DNA of 64,000 nt from Cycas panzhihuaensis (taxonomy: Eukaryota; Cycadophyta): NCBI GenBank assembly GCA_023213395.1, contig CM041465.1, positions 94,433,741-94,497,740 on the forward strand. The letters run 5' to 3'. Positions 44,580-55,757 of this stretch are shown here, piece after piece (the stretch's first letter is position 1; each line of letters begins with the position of its first letter). The notes below the pieces were generated by a model that was not told the DNA's origin, ran no database searches, and saw only the letters and a list, made by a program, of their open reading frames with translations. The position numbers were made by a program, and so were the translations under genes.

Positions 44580-45343
44580 AAAACGTTATGGAAGATGAAT
44601 ATAATTCCATTGTTAAGAATGACACATGGGAGCTAGTTGATTTATCCCCAATGAGTATAAAATGGGTCTATAAAAGTAAGTTTTGCTTGGATGGATCCAT
44701 TGACAAGTATAAGGCTAGATTGATTGCAAAGGGGTATGTTAAAAACGAAGGCATAAACTATACTAAAACTTTTACCCCTGTTGCTTGGATGGAATCTATT
44801 AGAATGATGATAAGCCTAGCAGCCCAAATAGGTTGGAAAGTTTACCAAATGGATGTTAAAAGTGCCTTCCCCAATGGCTACATCAAAGAAGGCATCTATG
44901 TCACCCAACCCCTCAGTTTTGAAGTTAGGGGGGAAGAGAACAAATTGTATAAACTAAAAAAGGCACTCTATGGTTTAAAATAAGCACCAAGGGCTTGGTA
45001 TTTCTGTATAGATAAATATTTCAAATATTAAGGTTTTGAAATATCCCAAGCAGATCCTAACTTATATATCTAAATCAAGGGAAGTTCATTCCTTATTGTA
45101 GGTCTTTATGTGGATGACCTTGTATATACTGGAAATGACTCCCACCTCTTGCATCAATTCAAAGATGCTATGTGTAAAGAATTTGAGATGATAGATTTAG
45201 GACTTATGCATTACTTCCTAGGATTGGAAATTTGGAAAGACAAGAAGGGAATTTTCATCTCCCAATGTAGATATACCTTAAACCTATTACAAAAGTTTAG
45301 AATGACAAATTTTAAACCATTGACAACCCCAGCTGAAATATGA
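44580..45343 (+). pseudogene. Copia-III reverse transcriptase
   Basis: The open frame 44588-44983 covers MEDEYNSIVKNDTWELVDLS, KWVYKSKF, YKARLIAKGY, FTPVAWMESIR, MDVKSAFPNG and KALYGLK without a stop. A stop in YGLKQAP follows, and YVDD is intact at 45107-45118 in the frame 45110-45343. This is the best-preserved enzyme domain of any element in the window. Confidence 0.9.
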
Positions 45344-46033
45344 ATCAAATTCTCCAAGACAGATGACTCTACTTCAGTTGATCTAATACTTTACAGATAA
45401 CTTATTAGTAGTTTGACATATTTAACATCCACTTAACCAGATATAACACACTCAGTTAATGTTTTATCTAGGTTCATGTGAGATCCAAAAACCTCTCACT
45501 AGCAAGCAACTAAGAGAATCCTTCAATATCTCAAAGGAACTCCAGATTATGGGCTATAATACAAAGCTTTCCCAAATTTTTAGTTGAATGGCTATACATA
45601 TTTAGATTGGGTAGGAGATGTTGATGACAGAAAGTCTACAACAGATTATATATTCAGTATGGAATCAGCAGCAATAGCATGGAGCACAAAGAAGCAGAAT
45701 ACGATTTCCTTATCTACATTCGAGGCAGAATATAAAGCAACAGTAGCAGGTACATGTGAGCCAGTTTGGTTGAGAAGACTATTACAGGATTTTCAACTTA
45801 AACATCAAGGTCCCACTAGAATTTGGTGTGCCAATCATACCACCATCCAAATGGTAAAGAATCCGGTCTTCCATGGCAAAATAAAATACATCGAGACTCA
45901 ATACCATTTCATTCGGGAACTAGTACAATCAGAAGAAATTAAATTGGCCTATTGTAGCACTAAAGACCAGATAATAGATATATTTACAAGGCTTTGGGAA
46001 AAGTCAAATTCTAAAAATTTAGAAAAAGTTTAG
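45344..46033 (+). pseudogene. Copia-III RNase H and end of pol
   Basis: SSLTYLTST precedes several stops. The open frame 45584-46033 reads TYLDWVGDVDDRKSTTDYIF, then KKQNTISLSTFEAEYKA and KYIETQYHFIREL, the normal RNase H C-terminal blocks. In the usual CDN motif, CAN replaces the Asp. Confidence 0.85.
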
Positions 46034-46056
46034 GAGTCATTCATATTGGACATTAT

Positions 46057-46065
46057 GGGGGAGAA
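46057..46065 (+). promoter_or_regulatory. Polypurine tract of Copia-III
   Basis: GGGGGAGAA immediately precedes the right LTR. Confidence 0.9.
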
Positions 46066-46429
46066 TGTTGGGATAACCCCCAATGTTCCTTAGAAGACTT
46101 ACACCTAAGGCTCCTCAAAGCCACATTTAGGTCTCCCTAGGGCACCTAGAGCCACACACCAGGCTACCTTGAGCCTCAAAATACCGACCCAGTACGCTTA
46201 AAGTACGCGTTTATATTTTTAATTGCATTTTTTAATATATTATTTTGAATATTATTGGATAACGTGCAAGTTGGGTTGAGACGCTTATCGCCTCTCCAAA
46301 ATTTCCTATAAATGGGGTGGGAATACCTTCTTGGTATTTTTTAACACTACCAATGATTCAGAAGAATATGTTAACTCAAGTATCATGAACTCATCATTGT
46401 AGTCCTGCTTTGCACCTCTGCATCTTTTA
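46066..46429 (+). repeat. Right LTR of Copia-III
   Basis: It aligns with 38190-38553 along its length; most differences seen are transitions. The final CA is mutated to TA. Confidence 0.9.
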
Positions 46430-46434
46430 AATCA
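46430..46434 (+). repeat. Target-site duplication, right copy (AATCA)
   Basis: Identical to 38185-38189. Confidence 0.9.
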
Positions 46435-46819
46435 AGCACACTAAAGAAATTAAAATACGTAGCACAAAGAATTTTAAACAATGGTTATTTATTCATAAAT
46501 AATAATTTTCTAAAGTTTTATGAAATTAAACTTGATTTGATGAATATGTGAAGTCTATGCCCTTTAATTTTAGCCTATGGTAAAATGAATTACAGTGTTA
46601 AAATTACAAAAAATAGTTAATATTAATGAAATGTGCCAAAGTTTACTTTTAGCCCTTTTAAGTAATTTTACAACTCATTTTGACAGTTATTCAATAATAT
46701 GATTAGTTTTGGCTTTGCATGAGCATTAAGGAAAGTATCATGCTCATATAATTTTGGTTTCATATTAGTGAGAAGTTATTTTCTATGAAGTACAAGAAAT
46801 TAAAGGTGTTTTAATATCA
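46435..46819. other. Short spacer between two LTR elements, no gene
   Basis: About 385 bp of AT-rich sequence in which nothing was recognised. Confidence 0.5.
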
Positions 46820-46824
46820 TATTA

Positions 46825-47159
46825 TGTTGGGGGTTAATGCTCATCACCCCACTCCCACCTTTTACACATATGAGCGCACACATATTAAGGTAAGTTAGGC
46901 AAGGTTAATGTTAACTTGAGTTAAGTATTATTTTAATGCTGTTTAAATTTTAGAGGTTGAGGAGGTTTCTCTTCTCCCTCAAACTATATATTTTCTGGGG
47001 TGACTAACCCTGGTGTCTTTTAACACCACTAATATTTGGAAATCTATTGTACTCTTACAAGATGGATTGAATAATATGTACTTTGCTTATGTTTTCTCAT
47101 GATAGATTAGCATATAAATACCTACTCCGTTCTTCACTCCTTGTATATGTTTTCCTTCA
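46825..47159 (+). repeat. Left LTR of TR-GAG-2
   Basis: It starts TGTTGGGGGTTAATG and ends TTCCTTCA. It shares with the right copy the block TTTCTGGGGTGACTAACCCT and most other sequence. Confidence 0.9.
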
Positions 47160-47161
47160 TT

Positions 47162-47173
47162 TAGTATTAGAGC
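47162..47173 (+). promoter_or_regulatory. Primer-binding site of TR-GAG-2 (decayed)
   Basis: TAGTATTAGAGC, two bases after the LTR, is the Copia-III site with one G-to-A change. Confidence 0.7.
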
Positions 47174-50100
47174 TAGATCTTAGCTCCAACATTGGCCACG
47201 ACAAGTTTATTCAATAAATTTTTAGTTTATACTATATTTTTCAATAGTTTTTCTTATATTTCTTTTGATAAATAATTGATTTTTTCATATATACAATCTT
47301 ATTAGTCATGTTTTTTCAAGTATTTATTGTAAATTAAGTGCACTTAGCCTGATAATAGTTTGGTATAATTGGTTTCTGAATTTAATTGATGAAATATCAA
47401 GTTTTCTATTATTTTACATTATTTTTTTAAGGGTTAGACAAGGCTATGTGATTTTAACAGGGTGGTGAAGCTTTTGCATTGCTTGGAACTATAGCATGTG
47501 ACCACTCATTTGAATGCTCATTGAACCATCTTCATAATGCATTCAACGGATTTGAAAATCGTTGCCTCTACATGGAGATATCTCACCCAGAAGCTTAGTT
47601 GCTTAGTTTTGGTAGTGAAACCCCTTTGCCCCCTTCTCATTTACTTATTTTTTCTCATTTTAATTGTTATTTCATTGATTGAACTTGGGTGTTGGCCTCT
47701 TAGGGTCTACGCAAAGCTATCTCAGGGTCGTTTTAACTTACCTTTCAGGCCATATAACCTCCTAGTGCATGTGCAACCCTCATTGGATCCACATCTCTAT
47801 TTTTAGCATATAAGGACTAGATCTTCATGAAAATTTATAGGGAGCTAGTTATTGAGGAGATCTAGAGGTCTCTCAAGTTTTGTTAGGATCTGTTGCTTGT
47901 GTGAGGAGTACGAGCTACGTGAAATCACCCTTATGTGGACTCACTGGTAAACCCTGACATGATCTTATTTTTATGTATTTTTATAAATATTTTTTAAATA
48001 TTTTCAATTGTTCAAAGGTGCCACTGTTAAATAGACTTTTATTGATTAAGTCCATGTCAATTTGATGAATGTTTAGTTATATAAATTTACTCTATTAATT
48101 ATTTTATTACATTGGTTCCCATTTCATTATTTTTAAAACCATTATTTGTCAGTTTAGAACCAGCTTATACTTCTTTTACATTGCCTACAACTATAGCATA
48201 TGACTACTTGTTCTACTCGCAGTGGATTTATCTAACTATTGGAAAAGAATTCATCTTGTTTCATTGATTGTATTATGATATCGCTTCTGGAGCCAACACA
48301 TATCTATTTTCAGCCATTTTTTGTCTAGAAGCTTGTTTTAATTCTACAAGTAACCATTGCTTGTGAAATTTTATCAGCTTCGAACCATTAGGCAGATCAA
48401 TCTACATTTCAAGTTTCATGAAGATACGTGCTTCCAATGAGGAGTTTGAGTTGTTAGAACCTTTATATCCAAGGTTTTCTTAATTTTCCTTTATTTTTTT
48501 CATTTAAAATAAATAATTTTTTATTTTTACATTTTGGGCCTGTGAAGTTGGGCGCCCCTATATAGTAAGCAAAATAGAAGATTTTTGGCTGCTTTCAATG
48601 ATTGTTCTATCTAGATCTGCTCTTTGTTATCAAATCATTCTATTTATTGTTCATCACCATATACCCTCTTAAACAAGCTTAAAATCAACATTTCTAATTC
48701 ATTTTTGCTCATTTCAACTCCAGATTTGAGTCCACAGTGCCTTGAAACCCTTGTCTACACTTCTCTAATCTATTGTAGGCCTCATATTTACTCCAAATCA
48801 TCCTTTGCGTCATCACGCAGATCACACGACCTCCGTGTGTTAAACAAAAATGATTTTTTAATGTTTATTTGTTATATTAAAGCAATATATATTATAACAT
48901 TAAATTATTAATGAAATTCAATTACTTTTTATAATATTTGAAATCCATGATTAAATGGGCTTAACCCCCTTAGTTATTAGCCCATAATTTTGGTCTACAT
49001 ATGACCTTGTCTTAAGCTCTTTAAGAGACTATATTTTTTAAATTTTCAAGATATTTCCTTCGCTTTGGGTACCCTTGTTGAGTGACAAATATCTTTTGGC
49101 TATTTGAGGCTTATTGCCCTCACAAATATCTGTTTTTTGGTTTAAATCAACCCCATATGACTGTGCACCGTAATTATTAAAAGGGGCTAATTTGATTTGT
49201 TAAATTTTTTTTTATAACTTTACCTTAAGAGATATTATCGCATTTAATAGTGTATCTCATCATTGGCATATTGAATTTTAGTGAAACTGGTCTCATTGAG
49301 ACTATATTTCAGAGTGCTATTAATCGGTCAAAGTGATCCATTCTTTCATCTATTATCTTTCTAGCCATAAAGAGGTCTTCTTACAAATTTTGTAATAACT
49401 TTGTCATATAAACTCTATTTTTCAAACATCATATTCGTTGGAAAGGTGATTCAGTGTACTACACATTAGAATTAGGTTTATTGCATTTTGACATCATTTT
49501 GAAGGTTTTTAAAGTTGGTCAACTTGAACTTTTTGTTAAGCTAAGACATGCCTATGTTTTATAACTTTTTAAGTATTTTATTATTTCAAGGATTATACTT
49601 GAATCATTATTTATTACTAATTGATTCATAGAGTTATTATTGGTTCTTACATGTATTTTTAAGCTATTTTGCAGTCAAGAGTTATCTTTTTCAGCACCTT
49701 AAGCTTCTACCAACCTAAGTGATGCAAATTCAACAAACATGTACAATCTATATCAAATCTATTTATTTCTTATATTTTTAATTGAATACATACAACTTTT
49801 TAATATTTTTATTACTTTAAGTAAAGGATTTACTTAAAAATTTCAAGTTTTCATTTTACTCTTCAAAGGAATAATTAGGCATTCTCATTGTCTTACATCA
49901 TTTGATAAAGAAGTCATCTCATTTTCTATTAAAGACTTTAGTTCTTATTCATTTGAAAGCTATAAAGTTAGTTACAAAATACCATTGTTTATTTGTATCA
50001 AAATCATTGAAAGCTACAAAGTTCAGTTTGCATTCTAAAGCATTAAAGGAGCATTTAGTTTCTTGTTTCTTTCTACAAACATATTAAGTCGAAAGAACTA

Positions 50101-50492
50101 GTTTGTATACAAGCTTATATTCTTTAGTTTACTTGAAGAAGAAAAACATCATTTCATTTACTTGTATTATTAAGATTTAAAGAAAGTTCATAGCATTCAT
50201 TTAAAGAAAGGTTGAAACATATTTCTATTTCATAAAAGTTTATATCATTTTTCATTTAAGACATATACATACTTTGTCTTACTTAAAAAAATTATTGTGA
50301 GTCATCTTCATTTCCTGAATAAAAGAAAGCAAAGTATATTGATCATTCTTTTACTTACTCATTGTGACTTTATGAAAGTTTTTCATTATATGTTCACTTG
50401 AAAATTACTCACTCATTGAATCCATACTGTTGATTATGTACTAAAGCATTTACATGATGGCACTATACTTAAATAATATTAGTCTACTAGTA
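47174..50492 (+). other. Long leader of TR-GAG-2
   Basis: No gene was seen. It contains a GGGCGCCC palindrome at 48550-48557 and words shared with the Copia-III leader. Confidence 0.55.
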
Positions 50493-50927
50493 TTTAATGA
50501 GAATGATTTTCATTTTTGGAGGATCATTATGAAAGTGCACCTAATTTCAAATAACCTTTGGAGATATATAAATGATAAATATAAATAAAACAACAAAGAA
50601 GACTTAAAAAGGGATAATGAATCCCTTGCATTTCTATTTTGTAGCTTATATGATAATCTATTTTCAAATGTTTCAGATATGATTACATCCCAACAAGTAT
50701 GGAATATATTAAACTCACTTTATGGGGGAGATTCCCTTGATTTCAATTTTACTAACTATATTGATGACACTTTTCCTGTGAGGCAGATGGTAGAGCAAGT
50801 ACTATATGAAGAAAAGATTAACATTTTTTATATTAATTTAGATTTCATTGAAAATAATATTTCTAATGTTACATTTGATATAAAGATATGTATCAAGAAC
50901 TTAAATTTAAAGAAGGACCAAGATTAA
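50493..50927 (+). pseudogene. TR-GAG-2 gag, truncated
   Basis: The frame reads FNENDFHFWRIIMKVHLISN, then KRDNESLAFLFCSLYDNLFS and VWNILNSLYGGD, an abbreviated copy of the Copia-III gag N-terminus with one stop. The C-terminal 82 codons (50679-50927) are open and end NLKKDQD. There is no zinc knuckle and no enzyme domain. Confidence 0.75.
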
Positions 50928-51160
50928 AACAAAGGCACTTCCTTTCCTACAAATCAAGCTACATCAACAAGACCTACTTGGAAGCTACTCTCACTATATA
51001 ATTTTGAAGAAACACATGATGTTGATAAGATGACCAAGCAAGTTGTTGTGTACTTCATCAAGCATGTTGATTACCAAGCCAAAGGATAAAATTTTAAAGT
51101 CATTTTCAAATACAAGTACTACAAATTCAAAGAAAAGTGAAGATGATCATGATGACCATT

Positions 51161-51171
51161 AAGGGGGATAA
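51161..51171 (+). promoter_or_regulatory. Polypurine tract of TR-GAG-2
   Basis: AAGGGGGATAA directly precedes the right LTR. Confidence 0.8.
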
Positions 51172-51505
51172 TGTTGGGGTTAATTCTCATCACCCCACTC
51201 TCACCTTTTGTACATGTGAGCACACACATGTTAAGGTAAGTCAAGTATGGTTAATGTTAACTTGATTTAAGTATTATTTTAATGTTGTTTAAATTTTGGA
51301 GGTTGAGGGGGTTTCCCTACACTCTCAAACTATATATTTTCTGGGGTGACTAACCCTGGTGTCTTTTGACACCACCAATATTTAGAAATCTATTGTACTC
51401 TCACAAGATGGATTGAATAATATGTACTTCACTTATGTTTTCTCATGATGGATTAGCATGTGAATATCTACTCTGCTCTACACTCCTTGTACATTTTTTT
51501 CTTCA
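51172..51505 (+). repeat. Right LTR of TR-GAG-2
   Basis: It aligns with 46825-47159; by eye the first 86 bases differ at about a dozen positions, mostly transitions. It ends TTCTTCA. Confidence 0.9.
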
Positions 51506-54500
51506 TAATATATGTAGCAATCTTTGAAAGCTTGACAGCTACAAGCTTGTGATATAGCCTCTAATACTCTAAAAAAATACAACTTGTAATCTAACTATTG
51601 GTGTTTTGATTTGTCATTCATGTCTTTGAATATTATTTCTATGATTTTAGGACACTTTTCCAAAACCTACAAATATCACATATGATTTCATTTCTTACAC
51701 ATTAGATATACATTTATTGCTTGTCATTGGTTAACATTACTTTTGATTATTTACATTTACTTTTCATCTTGTCTTATACAACATTTTGATTAAGCATTTG
51801 TTTAGTTTACTTGTCCATATTTCATTTCCTATATAATTGATGCCTCCAACAACATCTACCATTAATTATAGAGCTATAGTAAAGTTGAGTTAATACATAA
51901 AATATTCATTTTTTCTTCCATTGTGACATTTCTTTCTTTTATTGTTCTTCATCGACATTTAATTTCTTTTGTAATTATTACCTTGATATTGAATGTAATT
52001 GATGATTTTATCTACCATATTGTGTAGATCTCTTCAAGTAGATGAAAATAAGTACTCATGACCTAATAATATACTTTATATGAGGAATTTATGCTTCTTT
52101 AACCATTCATTTTTCTTCTAAGATCTCATTTCCTACTTCTCAAGGCTAACTTCATAACCAATCTCTAAAAAATAATATCTTTTTCTCAAAACCCAGCTTC
52201 TATATTAATTTTGAAGATCTATTATCTAAATTAACACACTAGAAAAATCCTTCCTTTACGTTTATTTTATCTTAAGATTTCTAAGGAGTCATTGAGTTTT
52301 AAACCCTGGGACTACCCTCGTTCCATATTTGCTTCCACTTAGACAAAGCACTATTTGTTTGATTTCTAATCTAATACCATTATTAAATCAAAGGTTAATG
52401 CATGTTCTGTTTTGTTGTGATTGTATTTCTAGATTTTGGATTGTTATTTTGCCATTTTTGTTAGAATTCTGCTATACTACAACTCATCCTACTATAACAT
52501 GTGTTGTCTATTAAACTATCATAATTGTATTACATCTTTCTTGTTATGCTCCAATGGCATCTATGTTTTCTATAATGTGCCTTGCTTTTGTATATCTTAT
52601 GGTATTGCATTCACAACACTGCATGTCTTTTCATAAATTTTGTAGTATTATTATGACTCTCTCATAGTCTTTTATGATATCGTTTTACCCTGTTGTATAT
52701 CAACAATACTTTATCCATGGTATTATTACATGTTTCCTTTTATTTATTTGTAATATATTTCATTATTTCATTAGCATGCATATTCCTTGCGTGTTTTGAT
52801 TTAATATTATCATATTTTCTCTTATCATTTTCATTTTAGATTTCTAATTATTGGCAAACTATGAAGATACTTAGGTTTTTAAGGCTTGCAAGATAGGAGT
52901 ATATCCAATCTAATCAAAGGAAAGAGCATGCTTTCTTAGAGAACCTAAGAATTTATATAAGTATGTTATAACTCAAGGTATAAGTAAGAGTTAAAGAACT
53001 AGGTGGAGAGGTTTCTATAGAAGTTTATATGTGAAGGGTAGAAGGTGGCTTAATGTTTCACCAAAACCTAGCCTTTGGTTTGTATTTATGATTTTTGATA
53101 TATCTCTTGTATGGTTTCATAGAAAGTGAATGATGTACTTGTTTAATGATGAGTTAGGCCATGTTTTAATGAAGAAATATATGGATTTTTGCTTTATGAT
53201 GCATGATGAATGATGATGTGATGTGTATTTTATTATCACCTACTGATGATTGAGACTATGGTATTAAAATTTCTTTTGCGATCAATTTAATCTAATGTTT
53301 CCTTTAAAACTTGTGATTTTTATATTTAATTATTGATTTCACCTAATTTTTGATTTATTTCTAGGCTTGTGCTTCTCATTTTTATCACTTTTTGGGCTCT
53401 ATTTTTCATTAATTAAGTCATTTATACCTCAATTTATCAATAAAAATTATTTTTTGACTTTTTCAATCAGTTAATTTTCACTTCCCATTGGTCACATTTT
53501 TGGAGTAAAGTCATGCTTTTGGTAGGTCCAAAAACGAGACTAGTCATGTTTTTGACTATTATGCATATAAAATTTAACCAACGTACCCGATTTTTACATG
53601 TCACCACCCATATTTGATAAAATCTTATCATTTCGATGCCCAGGAATGCTTAGTAGGGTTTTGTAATTCATTATTGTAGATTAGAGTGTGATTTGCTTAA
53701 GTTTTTGGTGGATTTTTAGTGATTTTTGGGATATTTTTTTAGGACTACTACTATTGTGACTTTAAGATTGATTTTTATAATGTTTATGGGTGAAATTAAG
53801 AGAAGATTTTAATTTTGTGACTCGCTACTTCACTGGCATTCAAATATTGATGATTTGATCTTCAATTTTTATGGTTTCTCTTCAAAGTTTTAAGCCTCAA
53901 AATTCTTCTAAATTGGTAAGGTCTTTCCTATGTGATTTTTTCTCATTTCACTATTTTCTAAATGTTGTCCTTCATTTAGAACTTGCTCTTTCTTTTAGCT
54001 AGTTATTGTGGTGATCTTGTATGCATTTTTGGCTTGAAATACTTGTTGAAAGACCAGCCCTTTATGGGGTTTATAAGGGATAGACTAAGGTGAGACGTGT
54101 TATCTCTGCACCATCCATATAGCTACTCCTTCCCATTCTTGCACAGTAGTCTATATTTCAAGTAGTTTTCCATCTCTTTTAGCTTTGTTTGGATGTGGTT
54201 TAGCTCTTCTTGCTTATTTCTTCTCTTTCTTTACTTATTTTAAAAGAAAAAGTTGGAAAGAATTGATCAATTAAAAGAAAAGATCCATTCTAAGGTAAAT
54301 TTTTGCACTAGGAAAGAAGTCTTAATTTTATGGTTTTATTGTTTGCTTAATTTCACTTTTAAGATTGTTTTCTTTTCCTTAAAAAGAAAATTTAAACTAT
54401 TAAGTAGAAAGTGCATGCTTGATTTTTTTAGATAATTAGACATTCAATGATGTTTTTGGAGTCTTTCTTACTCTAATGGAGATATAATCTTCAAAGTTGT

Positions 54501-55379
54501 ATAACTAGTATCTTATATGATGATTGTTATTAATTTTTATTATTTTCATGCAACTTTAAAAGTCTAGAAATTCATTTTAAATAGTAGCAACACATCTTTG
54601 AAACCTCTCTTTTTGCATCGTAGAACATTCATTCAAAGAAGAGATTGCATGCATGGGAAGTAAAATCTTTTAAATAACATTACATATTATAAAAACTCTT
54701 TGAAAGCTTGTATAAAGTGATTGCATGGTGTGTTACATCTCTTGTTAGTGTGTTTTATTTCTTTTATAGTGAAGAGTGCATATTACATTTAAAAGGTTAG
54801 TTTCATAGTTGCATTAGTATCCTTCATCTTTAGAGTAAAAAATATAAAAAGTACTTTGCATGCATCTAGTTCTAGTTCTTCCTTGTTTGTTAGTTGAAGG
54901 TAAAATAGACCTTTTTGCTTCATAGATTAGTTTATTTTGTTAAACACAATAAAAAATAAAAAGGAAATAAAAACAAAAACAAAAAAAAAAAAGAAAAAGA
55001 AAGGAAAAATTTTTCTATTTCCTCAACTATTCTCTTTATTTAAGTAAAACTCAAAAGGTTGAAAAGATCAAAGGATATGAGTCCCTAGGAAGGATATTGA
55101 AAATATTATCAGAGTAGTTCCAAATCTAGAACTCTTTCACCTAGTTATGTAGGTTAGTGGATTCTACCACCCCCTTACATTCAAGTCTTTCATCACATTC
55201 TTCATCCATATCTTATTTGACAATATAACTAGGTGAAGACTCCTTCTTAGGAGTTGGGAAAGGATAGTTACTTAGGTCTTCTTAAACCTCATATCTCTTA
55301 GTTTTAATTGACACAAAGGAAGCACCCTACTGATTGAGAGATATCTAGTTTAGGTCCACCTAAGATGACACCATCTTTT
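51506..55379. other. AT-rich sequence; its right part is probably the 5' LTR of the next Gypsy element
   Basis: No gene is visible. Tat-type Gypsy LTRs can be several kilobases long, and the candidate primer-binding site at 55380 implies that an LTR ends near 55370 (GATGACA). Its left end cannot be fixed without the 3' LTR, which is outside the window. An A-rich tract lies at 54950-55013 and a 13-bp inverted repeat at 55136-55237. Confidence 0.4.
55136..55237 (+). repeat. Inverted repeat, 13-bp arms
   Basis: TTCACCTAGTTAT (55136-55148) and its exact complement ATAACTAGGTGAA (55225-55237) are separated by 76 bases and could form a stem-loop. Confidence 0.8.
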
Positions 55380-55397
55380 TGGCGACCATACTTGGGA
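55380..55397 (+). promoter_or_regulatory. Candidate primer-binding site of the Tat-like element
   Basis: TGGCGACCATACTTGGGA after a T run resembles the 18-base TGGCG...GGGGA-type primer sites of plant Tat and Athila elements. The matching tRNA was not identified. Confidence 0.45.
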
Positions 55398-55757
55398 GCT
55401 ACCATTTATTTTCTTTTAAATCAATAGAAACCACCACACCTACTCCTAGGCACTCTTTGAGGCTCCAAGGCCTTCCATCGGATTCTTAAGTGCACCCTTC
55501 ACACTTTGGTCGAGAAGTCTCATCATCCTATGTTGAATCTTTAGAACTTCAAGCACATGACACTTATGCTTATCCCTCTTGAAGATTCAACTCAATTATA
55601 AAACATATTAGTGGAACAAGGATATCTTGAACCCTCTCAATATCTTGGTGATATTTCTTTTGTAAATCCCTCTTTTGCACGCGAAGAACCACCTTCTACT
55701 TAACCATATTCATCCTTCTTTGAGTCAGTTCTTACTAGGATTCCTATTCCACCACAC

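Larger units (their letters stand above)
38190..46429 (+). mobile_element. Ty1/Copia element with long leader (Copia-III)
   Basis: LTRs of about 364 bp, perfect AATCA target duplication, primer-binding site, a leader of about 3.35 kb, then gag, protease, integrase, reverse transcriptase and RNase H. At 8.24 kb it is complete in structure but carries many stops. Its LTRs and gag resemble those of the gag-only element next to it at 46825-51505. Confidence 0.95.
46825..51505 (+). mobile_element. Gag-only non-autonomous relative of Copia-III (TR-GAG-2)
   Basis: LTRs of about 335 bp at 46825-47159 and 51172-51505 flank a primer-binding-like site, a leader of about 3.3 kb, a short gag and a polypurine tract. 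No pol is present. Flanks TATTA and TAATA agree at four of five bases. The gag shares the K.DNESLA..FC.L.D and YGG patterns with Copia-III. Both leaders are over 3 kb and share a GGGCGCCC palindrome and a CATATGACTACTTGTT word. It was probably mobilised by a Copia-III-type element. Confidence 0.85.
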
